A stretch of DNA of 64,000 nucleotides from Nocardia acididurans (GCF_016741815.1 NZ_JAERRJ010000016.1:62001-126000), one strand, 5' to 3'. Counted from the stretch's first letter, positions 45,437 through 54,079 are shown. Notes: generated by a model not told the origin, from the letters alone. Made by a program: numbers and translations.

Positions 45437-46735
45437 TCAGAAGTTCGGGCGGTTCTGCACCCAGTGGAACGGTGTGCTTCGCTGAGGGAAGCTGTCCGGG
45501 TCGATCCAATCGAGCGTGAGGGTGACCTGGTGACCGTCCAGTTCGCCTGTGAGCACGGCTTTGTCCGGGGCGGGCTGCTGGAAGGTGAGTGTGCCCAGGG
45601 GATGTCGGCTCTGGCCGGAGGTGGCCCCCGGTCCGGATTGCGGTGTCCCATTGATCAGTCGGATCCGATGGGAGGCGGCGTCCACGTCGACGGGAACGGT
45701 TACCAGGGTGTCGTTCATCAGCTGCAGCGTGATGGCATCGCGGTAGTCGAATACCACCTTTTTCCAACGAGTTTCGTCGGTGGTCAGCGGTGGCACCGGC
45801 TGTCCGTCGCGGACGTACTGCGATACCGACCAGATGCCGTACAGCGCAGGCTTGGGGCGGTCGGGCCCGCCGGAACGCCAGGCGTGCCAGCCGCCCTGCA
45901 CGAGCGCCACCGCAATCCACATGCCGAGCGCGACGTGCATCACCGCCGCGATGCGGCGAGATCTACTGGTGTGGAACGGATCCGGTGCGTCCGACGGGCC
46001 GGTGGCGCGGTTGAGCAGTAGCGCTCGCATCAGCCGTCGCGCGTCGGGCGCCAGCAGCATCAACGACATGAGCAGAAGATGTATGGACGAGATCTTCTCG
46101 GGCACATCGAATGTCAGGTTCAGTACGACGATCTGCAGGGTGTCGATCAACGCCAGCAGCGCGCCGAGCAACGCGGTCCGCGGGATGAGCAGCAGGACCG
46201 CCGCGGTGATTTCCGCAGCGCCGAGCAGCATTTCGTACGGTCTCGACACACCTACCTGCGACCACAGCACGGCCATCGGCGTGAGGTTGCCGTATTGGGT
46301 CAGCAGCGTGGTCAGCGAAGGTTCGGGCATCTGCGTCGGAATTGCCTTGGCGACACCGAAACTCAACAACTGACCGGCCAGCAGTATCCGGATGGCGAGG
46401 AGAAACCAGCCTGCGAGTGTGCGATATCGCGTACGGCGCCGATCCAGTACCGACCACACCGCTGCCCCGGCCACCGCCACGACCAGGATGCAGAACAACA
46501 GCACCCAGAAGATCGTCTGGTCCCCGACCCCGGTCGGATGCAGCTGGACGGGGGTACCGAACAGCTCCCGGCCCACCCAGTTCAAGGCGGGCTGCAGTTT
46601 CCGGATGTGCCAGTACTGTGCGTCGTAGCCCAGCTGGCGGCCGAGCGGACCGGTCAGCACGAAGACGAAGGGCGGAGTCAGCAGACAGAACAAGCCGAAG
46701 TACAGGAAACAGAACCGGAACGCGATACGTCTCAT
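45437..46735 (-). CDS. DoxX-like multi-pass membrane protein with C-terminal soluble domain
   Basis: 432 residues from the ATG at 46735. There are an N-terminal membrane span (FLYFGLFCLLTPPFVFVLTG), a second span near VLLFCILVVAVAGAAVW, and a DoxX-like group of four spans (AIRILLAGQLLSFGVAKA... LLGALLALIDTLQIVVL... HLLLMSLMLLAPDARRL). A further span, then a 150-residue soluble domain (WKKVVFDYRDAITLQLMNDT), complete it. The role is unknown; relatives are linked to redox or envelope stress. It is divergent from the two-component system, with only 87 bp between starts, so it is a plausible target. Confidence 0.85.
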   Translation of the reverse strand: MRRIAFRFCFLYFGLFCLLTPPFVFVLTGPLGRQLGYDAQYWHIRKLQPALNWVGRELFGTPVQLHPTGVGDQTIFWVLLFCILVVAVAGAAVWSVLDRRRTRYRTLAGWFLLAIRILLAGQLLSFGVAKAIPTQMPEPSLTTLLTQYGNLTPMAVLWSQVGVSRPYEMLLGAAEITAAVLLLIPRTALLGALLALIDTLQIVVLNLTFDVPEKISSIHLLLMSLMLLAPDARRLMRALLLNRATGPSDAPDPFHTSRSRRIAAVMHVALGMWIAVALVQGGWHAWRSGGPDRPKPALYGIWSVSQYVRDGQPVPPLTTDETRWKKVVFDYRDAITLQLMNDTLVTVPVDVDAASHRIRLINGTPQSGPGATSGQSRHPLGTLTFQQPAPDKAVLTGELDGHQVTLTLDWIDPDSFPQRSTPFHWVQNRPNF

Positions 46736-46822
46736 GCCGCCAGTCAAGGGACGCCGGTGTTGTCGCCCTGTATGCGACTTTCGATATGCCGACGAAATGT
46801 TCCGCTTCGTACCATCGAGTGC

Positions 46823-47521
46823 ATGCGTGTTCTGGTCGTAGAAGACGAGCCCTACCTTGCGGAGGCCATTCGCGATGGGCTGCGCCTGGAAGCGATCGCG
46901 GCCGATATCGCCGGTGACGGCGATACGGCCATGGGGTTGCTGAGCATCAACACATACGACATAGCGGTCCTCGACCGCGACATCCCGGGACCATCGGGTG
47001 ACGAGGTCGCCGAGCGTATCGTCGCCTCCGGTACCGGCATGCCGATCCTGATGCTCACCGCTGCCGACCGGCTCGATGACAAGGCCACCGGCTTTCAGCT
47101 CGGCGCCGACGACTATCTCACCAAGCCGTTCGAACTTCGTGAACTCGCGCTGCGGCTCCGCGCGCTCGACCGCAGGCGTGTCCACAACCGGCCACCGGTG
47201 CGGGAGGTCGCGGGCCTGCGGGTGGATCCGTTCCGCCGCGAGGTCTACCGCGACGGTCGCTATGTGGCGCTCACCCGCAAGCAATTTGCCGTGCTCGAGG
47301 TTCTCGTCGCTGCCGAAGGAGGTGTCATCAGCGCCGAAGAGCTCCTGGAACGAGCGTGGGACGAGAATGCCGACCCCTTCACCAATGCCGTGCGAATCAC
47401 GGTCTCGGCGCTGCGCAAACGGCTCGGCGAACCCTGGCTCATCGCCACCGTGCCGGGCGTCGGGTACCGCATCGACACGGGACCGGACGCCGACCACCGC
47501 GGAGCGGAGCGGCGTGGATAG
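46823..47521 (+). CDS. OmpR-family response regulator
   Basis: 232 residues. The receiver domain has the acidic pair ED at 7-8, phosphoacceptor Asp51 (AVLDRDIPGPSG) and Lys in LTKPFE near residue 101. A winged-helix effector domain (about 130-225) carries LTRKQFAVLEVLVAAEGGVISAEELLERAW and VSALRKRLG. The 3' end overlaps the kinase start by 8 bp. It likely binds the 87-bp gap toward the DoxX-like gene. Confidence 0.95.
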   Translation: MRVLVVEDEPYLAEAIRDGLRLEAIAADIAGDGDTAMGLLSINTYDIAVLDRDIPGPSGDEVAERIVASGTGMPILMLTAADRLDDKATGFQLGADDYLTKPFELRELALRLRALDRRRVHNRPPVREVAGLRVDPFRREVYRDGRYVALTRKQFAVLEVLVAAEGGVISAEELLERAWDENADPFTNAVRITVSALRKRLGEPWLIATVPGVGYRIDTGPDADHRGAERRG

Positions 47522-48617
47522 GCGTCGCGGGTTGAGTGTCCGGGTCAAACTCACCCTCAGCTATGTCGGATTCCTCATGGTTGCGGCCATCCTGCTACTC
47601 GCCGCCGTGTGGGTATTTCTCCTTCGAGGAAGGTCGAACGTCCTCGTCCCCGATCTGTCCGACTTCCGACGCACTGTGGACCCACACAACTTCGGCCCGG
47701 CCGTCTTCGTCCCGGCTGCAGTCCTGGTGCTGGGATTCCTGCTGGTGTTCGGCCTTGCCGGCGGGTGGATTCTCGCCGGTCGCATGCTGGCCCCGGTGAC
47801 TCGAATCGCCGAGGCCACGCGGACGGCCGCGAGCGGGTCGCTGTCCCAGCGGATCCGGCTGCCGGGCCGCCGCGACGAGTTCCGCGAACTCGCCGACAGC
47901 TTCGACACCATGCTCGCTCAGCTGGAAGCACATGTAGCCGAACAGAAGCGATTCGCGGCCAACGCCTCCCATGAGCTGCGCACCCCGCTGGCGATCACGC
48001 AGGTACTTCTCGACGTGGCCCGCAACGATCCGGACATCCGCACCGGTGAACTCGTCGAACGACTTCGCACCGTCAACATCCGAGCGATCGAGCTCACCGA
48101 GGCATTACTCCTGCTCAGCCGTGCCGACCAGGGATCCTTCACCCGAGTGCGTGTCGACCTGTCCCTCATGGCGGAAGAAGCCGCTGAAACACTGCTCCCC
48201 CTCGCGGAGAAACGCGGGATCACCATCGAAACCTCCGGCGACGTAACCCCTACCATCGGCGCACCCGCACTCCTGTTGCAGTTGACCACAAACCTCGTGC
48301 ACAACGCGATCGTGCACAACCTGCCCGATGGTGGCACCGTGTGGGTCACGACCAGCGTGCACCCCGGCACGGTCGTGCTCACTGTCGAGAACACCGGCGA
48401 GAAGCTCTCGCCACAGCTGGTTTCCACGCTTGTCGAACCGTTTCGCCGAGGAACTGAGCGCCTGCACACAGACCACACCGGCACCGGCCTGGGCCTGGCA
48501 ATCGTCCACAGCATCACCCGGGCCCACAACGGCACACTCACCCTCACTCCCCGGCCCTCCGGCGGGCTCCGAGGCACCGTGCGACTACCAGCCGCACCAC
48601 CACACAGCAGCGGCTGA
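47514..48617 (+). CDS. Sensor histidine kinase (partner of the OmpR regulator)
   Basis: 367 residues from the GTG at 47514, overlapping the regulator stop. Two transmembrane helices (about residues 13-33 and 61-83) enclose a short loop. A HAMP domain follows, then the H-box FAANASHELRTPLAITQ. The ATP-binding domain has the N-box NLVHNAIVHN and the G-boxes GTGLGLAIVHSITRAHNG. The small extracytoplasmic loop suggests sensing within or near the membrane. Confidence 0.95.
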   Translation: MDRRRGLSVRVKLTLSYVGFLMVAAILLLAAVWVFLLRGRSNVLVPDLSDFRRTVDPHNFGPAVFVPAAVLVLGFLLVFGLAGGWILAGRMLAPVTRIAEATRTAASGSLSQRIRLPGRRDEFRELADSFDTMLAQLEAHVAEQKRFAANASHELRTPLAITQVLLDVARNDPDIRTGELVERLRTVNIRAIELTEALLLLSRADQGSFTRVRVDLSLMAEEAAETLLPLAEKRGITIETSGDVTPTIGAPALLLQLTTNLVHNAIVHNLPDGGTVWVTTSVHPGTVVLTVENTGEKLSPQLVSTLVEPFRRGTERLHTDHTGTGLGLAIVHSITRAHNGTLTLTPRPSGGLRGTVRLPAAPPHSSG

Positions 48618-48633
48618 TGGCCCCGGACTCTGG

Positions 48634-48735
48634 TTACGCGCCGTTGAATTCGCCGTCGACGACTCTGGACGTGAAGGCGAACCATTCGCTCGGAATCGAA
48701 TTCACCTGCGGCACACACCGACCGAATCGCACTGT
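48634..48735 (-). pseudogene. C-terminal remnant of a DUF397 gene
   Basis: The minus strand reads VPQVNSIPSEWFAFTSRVVDGEFNGA-stop. The final EWxxFxxxVxxGxF pattern is the DUF397 C-terminus. The WFKSS beginning of the domain is absent upstream, where copy C of the dispersed repeat appears instead. Confidence 0.5.
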
Positions 48736-48778
48736 GACGCGACCGCTGCGCGCGGTCGATCCCACTCGTGTCGGGGGC

Positions 48779-48802
48779 GTAGTGGTCGTTTCCCTCTCCA
48801 GA
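48779..48802 (+). repeat. Dispersed repeat, copy C
   Basis: GTAGTGGTCGTTTCC followed by CTCTCCAGAC; related to copies at 28118 and 40117. It leads straight into the palindromic terminator at 48811. Confidence 0.55.
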
Positions 48803-48810
48803 CACTTGTG

Positions 48811-48844
48811 AAAGAGCCTCCCCTGAATTCAGGGGAGGCTCTTT
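48811..48844. terminator. 34-bp perfect palindrome, bidirectional terminator
   Basis: Arms AAAGAGCCTCCCCTGAA and TTCAGGGGAGGCTCTTT form a perfect hairpin with T-runs in both directions. It closely resembles the 32-bp palindrome at 40150 and occupies the same place behind the second copy of the 58-residue gene. Confidence 0.82.
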
Positions 48845-48846
48845 TC

Positions 48847-49008
48847 TTACAGTCCTGCTGGTCGGCTCGGACGAGTCTCGGTGCTGATGTGCTCGAGGTA
48901 CTCGGCCGCGCCGCGCACCCGGGACACGGCGGCGTGCAGGATGCGTGAAGTTTCAGGATTCCCTCGGCCCGGCGCACACCTTCGACGTAGGAGTCCTCGC
49001 AGTAGCAA
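48847..49008 (-). pseudogene. Broken second copy of the 58-residue small gene
   Basis: The minus strand reads NCYCEDSYVEGVRRAEGILKL...CTPPCP, parallel to the gene at 40184. After a shift near 48918-48923 it continues RVRGAAEYLEHISTETRPSRP to a stop at 48847. One missing C in CCCGGG explains the frameshift. The start codon region is replaced by the beginning of the neighbouring XRE gene. Both defects show it is not functional, although its terminator remains. Confidence 0.72.
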
Positions 49009-49799
49009 TTGGCTGGATCGACTCTTTCGAGCAGAGCTCTCGGGCGGTTGCTGGCCCAGTACCGAAAGCGCGCAGGATTGACTGTTTATGCCGCAGCCCA
49101 GGTCGTGGAGACATCGATACAGACCATGGGCCGGGTGGAAGACGGTGTGAAATCCAAAGTGCCCCAACTGTGGATCAACGCCCTTTCGAACGCGTATCAG
49201 GTCACCGGCAATGAACGGCGAGTCATGATCGGGCTCGCGCAGGAGCTTGCCTCGGCCCAGAAGAACTGGTGGCGGCCCTATGCCGATGGACTGAAGTCGG
49301 GGTTCGACTACTACATCGGATTGGAGGAAGCTGCCCGCAAACTCGAGGTGTGGAAGATGGCCGTCGTGCCCGGGTTGCTCCAAACTGCCGAATATCGCCG
49401 TGCGGTCGAATGGATCGAGGCGCCGAACCTGCTGCCCGAACAGGTCGAGCGGCGTGTTGAGGTCGCGATGCTTCGGCAGGAACGCTTGAAGGACAGCGCA
49501 TTCGGAGTTGATGCTGTGCTATCGGAGATGGTTCTTCGAGACCAGCTCGGCGGCCGCGGCGTGATGGCCGATCAGCTACGCAGACTCGCCGAGCTGGCGC
49601 AACGGCCCAATGTCTCCATCCGTGTTGTGCCGTTCGACGCGCCCGCCCATCTCGGCAGCCTGGTCGGATCCTCGTCATGGAACGCGAGCACGAGGTAGTG
49701 CGCTATCGAGATGCCTTCTGTGAGATCAGCCGGGTAGCGTTGGCCCCCGAGCAGAGCAGGCAACTCATGCTGTCGGTAGCCGAGGAGTATGACAAGTGA
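49009..49799 (+). pseudogene. Broken XRE-family/DUF5753 gene (second locus)
   Basis: The frame beginning TTG at 49009 encodes GSTLSSRALGRLLAQYRKRAGLTVYAAAQ and continues through DUF5753 (VVPGLLQTAEYRRAVEW, VSIRVVPFDAPAHLG). It then shifts frame near 49660-49675, and the tail MEREHEVVRYRDAFCEISRVALAPEQSRQL...EEYDK ends at 49799. Compared with the intact gene at 40784 the N-terminal ~12 residues and about 30 residues around the shift are missing. It abuts the 58-residue pseudogene directly, so the divergent promoter region was deleted. Confidence 0.78.
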
Positions 49800-50062
49800 A
49801 CGTCGACTTGACCGCAGCCAAGTGGTTCAAGAGCAGCCGAAGCCATGGTGGGGGTGAGTGTGTGGAAGCGGCTCATCTGAGTAAGGGGTGCGTCGGCGTG
49901 CGCGACTCGAAGCTTGGAAACGCCAGCCCCATACTGGTTTTCGACGGCGCGGCATGGGACAGCTTCACCGCGGCGGTGCGGGCCGGGGCCTTCGACCGCA
50001 CTGCGAGCGGCCAACAGTCCGTGTGCTCGGCGCGGGCGTCGTCAGTAGCGGAATCGCTGTGA
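49796..50062 (+). CDS. DUF397-domain protein (second locus)
   Basis: 88 residues from the GTG at 49796, overlapping the stop of the broken XRE gene. The pattern KWFKSSRSHGGGECVEA, GVRDSKLGNASPILVF and AWDSFTAAVRAGAFD is complete. About 20 extra C-terminal residues run past the usual end and overlap the convergent STAS gene by 21 bp. It may be expressed without its regulator, or be decaying. Confidence 0.85.
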   Translation: MNVDLTAAKWFKSSRSHGGGECVEAAHLSKGCVGVRDSKLGNASPILVFDGAAWDSFTAAVRAGAFDRTASGQQSVCSARASSVAESL

Positions 50063-50392
50063 ATGCTGGTGCGGCAGAGTGAGTTCGGTGTCTGCTCCGC
50101 TCAGGTGCAGTACTCGGTTCACGCACGGTGAGCCGAGTACCTGCATCGGGCATTGCAGGACGTCGGCGAGGTCGTGGACTTTGAGCAGGACTCGGGTCGC
50201 GCTGAGACTGAAGAAGGTAACCGCGCGCAGGTCGACGACGACCGGTTCACCGATGTGCAGCGCGGAGGTCAGCTTCGCTCGGAATTCTTCCAGGTTGCTG
50301 AAATCAATCTCTCCGCTCATCGTGCAGCGGCAGCCGGTAGCGCTGATGGTTGTGGCTACGGCCGGTGCGCCGCGTGCTCGCTTGGTGGACAT
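50042..50392 (-). CDS. STAS-domain protein (anti-sigma-factor antagonist-like)
   Basis: 116 residues from the ATG at 50392. The STAS fold is recognised from CTMSGEIDFSNLEEFRAKL, GEPVVVDLRAVTFFSL and LKVHDLADVLQCPMQVLGSP. The usual DSSG phosphorylation loop is altered: the site reads FFSLSATR. If it antagonises an anti-sigma factor, control by phosphorylation may differ from SpoIIAA-type proteins. No kinase or sigma gene is adjacent. Confidence 0.82.
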   Translation of the reverse strand: MSTKRARGAPAVATTISATGCRCTMSGEIDFSNLEEFRAKLTSALHIGEPVVVDLRAVTFFSLSATRVLLKVHDLADVLQCPMQVLGSPCVNRVLHLSGADTELTLPHQHSQRFRY

Positions 50393-50627
50393 CACAGGGA
50401 CCTGGCCTTTCGTACGTGCTGGGCAACAGGCGTCGACCTTGACGTCCACTGCGATGGAGGCAATCACGAGACCGTGGGCTGTGTGCTCAAACCCATCCGC
50501 CCGGTGTACCCGTTCCGTCGACGACTACACGCGGCGGGGCCCGCTCGCCTACCGAGCCGCTCGGCGGCGGTCCCAACTGCTGCGCCTGAGCATGTGTAAT
50601 CACCCGGCAACAGGGAACCGCCTCGAC

Positions 50628-51077
50628 ATGTCCGAGGTAGTGGCACGGGTACCCGGATCGGCCGAGGAAGTCTTCGCGATCCTCGCCGACGGCTGGTCTT
50701 ATGGACACTGGGTAGTGGGTTCGACCCATATGCGAGGCGTCGATCCTGAGTGGCCCGCGGCGGGTGCCCGTATCCACCACAGCGTCGGCGCGTGGCCGCT
50801 GACAATCCAGGACACGACCACTGTGCTCGCCGCCGAACCACCCCGGCTGCTCGAGCTGGAAGCGGGCCTGCGCCCGTTCGGCAGAGCGCGGATTCGACTG
50901 GAACTGTGTGGCGTGAACGCCGACACCACCGAAGTGCGCATGACCGAAACCGTCACCAGCGGTCCGGGCCGACTGATCCCCGCTCCGCTGCTGGCATTGC
51001 TCTTACGGCCTCGCAATCAAGAATCGCTGGCGCGCCTGTCCGACCTCATTGGTGGCCGCTATCGACCGGCTCCCTAG
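50628..51077 (+). CDS. SRPBCC-family (polyketide-cyclase/START-like) protein
   Basis: 149 residues. The fold is indicated by SAEEVFAILADGWSYGHWVVG at the start, GARIHHSVGAWPLTIQDTT and LLELEAGLRPFGRARIRLEL strands, and a long C-terminal helix (RPRNQESLARLSDLIGG). Such proteins bind hydrophobic ligands; function otherwise open. The start is probably ATG 50628; an in-frame ATG at 50592 gives a 12-residue extension. It stands alone between the STAS gene and a nuclease remnant. Confidence 0.85.
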   Translation: MSEVVARVPGSAEEVFAILADGWSYGHWVVGSTHMRGVDPEWPAAGARIHHSVGAWPLTIQDTTTVLAAEPPRLLELEAGLRPFGRARIRLELCGVNADTTEVRMTETVTSGPGRLIPAPLLALLLRPRNQESLARLSDLIGGRYRPAP

Positions 51078-51255
51078 CCATTCCCGAGAAGTCAAGCGGC
51101 GCAACGGAACTACTCGCAACATGCCGCTGCTGCGGTCCGTGCTGGTGACCGGACCGAGCACGGGCCGAGGCCATGCGCCGACTGAGGCCAGGTGCACCCA
51201 GTGCGGCGACTCTCCGAGCCGCCGCACATCCCGGCGCGTGGCGAGCGCCGTTTGC

Positions 51256-51609
51256 CTACTCGAAGACCTTCGCGAGCGTGTCGGCGGTGAGTACGCGGGC
51301 CGTCCACTGCTGAAGCTGGTCGATGGAAGCGTTGTGGACCCGGTTTGCGGTAGAGGCTGGAACGGGGCCGAACCGCAAGGCCAGCAGTTCGAGGAGGGCC
51401 TCCGCACGTCCTTCGGTTCGTCCCTCGGCGCGGCCCTTTGCTTCGAGTCGTTCCGCGGTGGTCATCAGGGCCTCCTTGGCCTCGGGTCCGAGCTGGTCGA
51501 CCACGGGTTCCAGATCGGTGCGATCGGTGTCACCCATACACAGAATGTACGTCAACGCCGCCTCCAATTCGCCGCCGCCGACCCGTGCGAGCATGTCCAG
51601 ACAGCGCAT
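51256..51609 (-). pseudogene. C-terminal remnant of an Rpn/DUF4351-type PD-(D/E)XK transposase-like protein
   Basis: 117 residues. The tail AKEALMTTAERLEAKGRAEGRTEGRAEALLELLALRFGPVP with GR/EG repeats is typical of Rpn-like nucleases and DUF4351 proteins. The N-terminal nuclease domain (normally about 200 residues with D-ExK) is missing, and no frame upstream supplies it. It is probably an inactive remnant. Confidence 0.6.
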
Positions 51610-51771
51610 GTTCGGGCGCAGATCCGCCAGACCCGACCGGGGCTTTCTGGGTGCGAGTTTCAGCGAGCAACTTACTCCGACATGTGCTGTTGCGAGGACG
51701 TTTACGAATGCGTCGTTGCGGCACTCGGGCGGCCAGACGTCACCGAGGTCGGCCGACGGCTGTCACGCGCG

Positions 51772-52059
51772 TCAGTTCAATCGTTCGGTGAGCCGGATGG
51801 TGACTTCGTCTCCGTCGGATTTGCCGATGCGGCGTCGGATCGCGGCGGCGACGGGGAGTTTGTGGGTGCCGTCTCCGAGTGCCATGAAAGAGGAGGTGAA
51901 GGCGATATCGTCCACTGTCCCTTTCACTTTGACCAATCCTCGAGTGCCGAAGATGCGGGCCGAGTCGGGGAGTTGCACGCAGGTCCAGGTGTCGCCCTCT
52001 CGGACCTTGCCGAGGACGGCGGTGAAGGTGATGTCCAGTGGTCCTGGCTGGGTGGTCAT
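51772..52059 (-). CDS. DUF1905-domain protein
   Basis: 95 residues, full length for the family: FTAVLGKVREGDTWTCVQLPDSARIFGTRGLVKVKGTVDDIAF and LPVAAAIRRRIGKSDGDEVTIRL. It is the second gene of the TetR-linked operon, 21 bp after the membrane-protein gene. Function of DUF1905 is unknown. Confidence 0.9.
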   Translation of the reverse strand: MTTQPGPLDITFTAVLGKVREGDTWTCVQLPDSARIFGTRGLVKVKGTVDDIAFTSSFMALGDGTHKLPVAAAIRRRIGKSDGDEVTIRLTERLN

Positions 52060-52080
52060 GATGCTCCTGCCTGGTGGGGA

Positions 52081-52464
52081 TCAGAGGAACAGTCCGAGTA
52101 CGGCGCCACTGATGACCAGTTTGAGGATCCAGTCGGTCATGTGCACCAGTGCGGTCGGGATCGGAACGTTCTCGTGGATGATGGCGCCGCTGAGGATGGT
52201 CACCGGCAGTATCGCGACGAGTGCGCCGAGGGCCGCGCCGGTCCCGGCGCCGTGTCGATCGCCGGCGAGCAGGAGTGTCGCCAGCACCGCGGCGGCGGCA
52301 AGGCCGCGCAGGATCACGGACGCCATCTGCGCCGGCAAGCCGATTCCGGGGCGTGGGGTGCTCGTGCGTGACATCAGTGCGGCGACAGCAGGTATCGCGT
52401 ACAGCACCGCGCTGAGAACGAACGAGACGAGCGCCGCGGTCACCACTCCGATTACGACGGTCAT
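52081..52464 (-). CDS. DUF1761-family membrane protein
   Basis: 127 residues with four predicted membrane helices (VVIGVVTAALVSFVLSAVLY; SVILRGLAAAAVLATLLLAG; AALGALVAILPVTILSGAII; LVHMTDWILKLVISGAVLGLF). AAGGAGGTG precedes the ATG at 52464 by 6 bases. It begins the DUF1761-DUF1905 operon, divergent from a TetR gene with a shared operator cluster 15-65 bp upstream. Function unknown. Confidence 0.88.
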   Translation of the reverse strand: MTVVIGVVTAALVSFVLSAVLYAIPAVAALMSRTSTPRPGIGLPAQMASVILRGLAAAAVLATLLLAGDRHGAGTGAALGALVAILPVTILSGAIIHENVPIPTALVHMTDWILKLVISGAVLGLFL

Positions 52465-52478
52465 GGCGCACCTCCTTG

Positions 52479-52529
52479 AGTACTTGGTAGTACTTAAACT
52501 AGGTTGCCGACCAAGTACTGTCAAGTACT
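52479..52529. promoter_or_regulatory. Four AGTACT boxes, probable TetR operator pair
   Basis: AGTACT hexamers start at 52479, 52489, 52514 and 52524. They form two pairs, each with a 10-bp spacing, and the pairs face each other as inverted copies (TAGTACTTG...AGTACTT). They lie between the divergent DUF1761 and TetR start codons (52464 and 52542). The TetR protein is the obvious binder. Confidence 0.8.
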
Positions 52530-52541
52530 AAAGTGGTCGGC

Positions 52542-53171
52542 ATGAACTCTGCAGGTGGACGTCGAGGCCGACCGCCCGGGAAGTCCGGCGCCGAACTGTT
52601 GGCCGTCGCCCGTGAGGTGTTTCTGGAGTTCGGCTTCGCGGGCACGTCGATGGATGAGATCGCCGCGCGCGCAGGCATTTCCAAGGCATCTCTCTACCGC
52701 GAGCACCCGTCGAAGGCCGGGTTGTTCGCCGCGGTCGTAATCGACTGGACTGCCGCAGGCCGTCATGCGATTCGGCCCGCACTGGCGGGGCTGGAGGCCG
52801 CCGACGATATCCGAGAGGGCTTACTCGCCTGGGCACGAACGCTTCTGGCCGGCGTTCTCTCGCCGACCGTGGTCGAAATGCGCCGGCTGGTCACCGCCGA
52901 GGCGGCCCGTCGGCCCGAGGTCGGCAAGACCTACCTGGACGAGAGTTGGGGCAGGAATCTCGGCGACCTCGCCACGACACTGCGCACGCTCGACGCCCGC
53001 GGCGCGCTGCGGATCCCCGACCCCGCGGCGGCCGCGGAACAGCTCACCTGGCTGGTGCTGGGCGCACCGCTCAACGCCCGGATGCTCGACGCCACCGCGA
53101 CGACCACCGATACGGTCGACGCGGCGATCGACCTGTTTCTGGCCGCCTACGCACCCCGCCGGGCCGGGTGA
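52542..53171 (+). CDS. TetR-family transcriptional regulator
   Basis: 209 residues from the ATG at 52542. The N-terminal HTH is GAELLAVAREVFLEFGFAGTSMDEIAARAGISKASLYREHPSKAGLF. A ligand-binding helical domain with a TetR_C-like TAEAARRPEVGKTYLDESW stretch follows. It is divergent from DUF1761-DUF1905 and probably represses them and itself through the AGTACT boxes. YREHPSKAGL replaces the common YRHFPSKE motif. Confidence 0.93.
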   Translation: MNSAGGRRGRPPGKSGAELLAVAREVFLEFGFAGTSMDEIAARAGISKASLYREHPSKAGLFAAVVIDWTAAGRHAIRPALAGLEAADDIREGLLAWARTLLAGVLSPTVVEMRRLVTAEAARRPEVGKTYLDESWGRNLGDLATTLRTLDARGALRIPDPAAAAEQLTWLVLGAPLNARMLDATATTTDTVDAAIDLFLAAYAPRRAG

Positions 53172-53220
53172 GGCCGGCGCCCAGCGTGCCGCAGACCTGG
53201 CGCTCTGACGAGAAGTGTTG

Positions 53221-53910
53221 TCAGAGCGCGGGTTCGCGTGCGCCCTGGTCCAGGCGGAACGGCGGGTACTCGTCGCGCATCAGTGCGGCGTAGGCCGCGA
53301 CCCGGTAGGCCCATCGGTTGATGCCGAGCACGAAGTCGAACACCCCGCGCGGATAGCGGGCGGTGAACAGCAGTGCGATGGCGGCGATGAGGACCAGCAC
53401 GTCGATCAGTGGCGGTACGAAGTTGAAGTAATCCGATTCCAGGTCGATCATCACGGCCCCGCTGGTCATGGCCATGAGGACGAGGTAGTGCGGGATGGCA
53501 AGCAGCCACCACTTCACCAGCACGAGTCCCCGCGAGAGCCGTTCGGGATAGTCGATGGCGAGGTCGGCCGGATAGTTGTCGTCGGGGTGCAGCGAGAACG
53601 GTGGATACCGGTCGGTGCCCAGCGCGTTGTAGCTGTAGAACATCACCCGCCACGACCACCGCATGATGCCGACATTGATATCGAAGATGGCCCGCGGATA
53701 CGCCCCGGTGATCAGGATCGCGAAGAAGGCCACGATGGTCAGCAGCAGGAATCCGATCCACAGCAGGATCAGGATCAGATAGTGCGGTATCGCGAGCAGC
53801 CACTTCACCAGCCACAGCCAGCGCGACAGCTGCTCATCCAGATCGCCGCGCAACCGCACCGGACCGGTGGCCGGAGGCAGGGCTTCGGCGGCGGGGGTGT
53901 CAGGGTTCAT
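53221..53910 (-). CDS. DUF4389-family membrane protein
   Basis: 229 residues from the ATG at 53910 (AAGGAG 8 bases upstream). Two tandem DUF4389 units are visible: LVKWLLAIPHYLILILLWIG... AYPRAIFDINVGIMRWSWRVMFY...DRYPPFSL and LVKWWLLAIPHYLVLMAM...RYPRGVFDFVLGINRWAYRVAAYAAL...DEYPPFRL. Four or more membrane helices. Function unknown. It is convergent with the TetR gene at 52542. Confidence 0.9.
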   Translation of the reverse strand: MNPDTPAAEALPPATGPVRLRGDLDEQLSRWLWLVKWLLAIPHYLILILLWIGFLLLTIVAFFAILITGAYPRAIFDINVGIMRWSWRVMFYSYNALGTDRYPPFSLHPDDNYPADLAIDYPERLSRGLVLVKWWLLAIPHYLVLMAMTSGAVMIDLESDYFNFVPPLIDVLVLIAAIALLFTARYPRGVFDFVLGINRWAYRVAAYAALMRDEYPPFRLDQGAREPAL

Positions 53911-54079
53911 GATGACGCTCCTTCCTGGAGGTACCCGGAAGCGTCGCCCTCGTGCCGCGACGTGGACGCCGCTGACTCCAGGATGATCCTCCGCGGCGCG
54001 AAATACCGGTGATACGACATCCGGTGTCCGCATCCCTCGCTGTACGAGCGGGAGTGCGGGGTGCCCCGATTCCGTTCGC

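Noticed and set aside
45240..45920. Minus-strand frame of 226 codons ending SEVKFHLYTRVDSSEE
   Set aside because: Mostly the shadow of the DoxX-like gene; the last 15 residues resemble nothing I can name.
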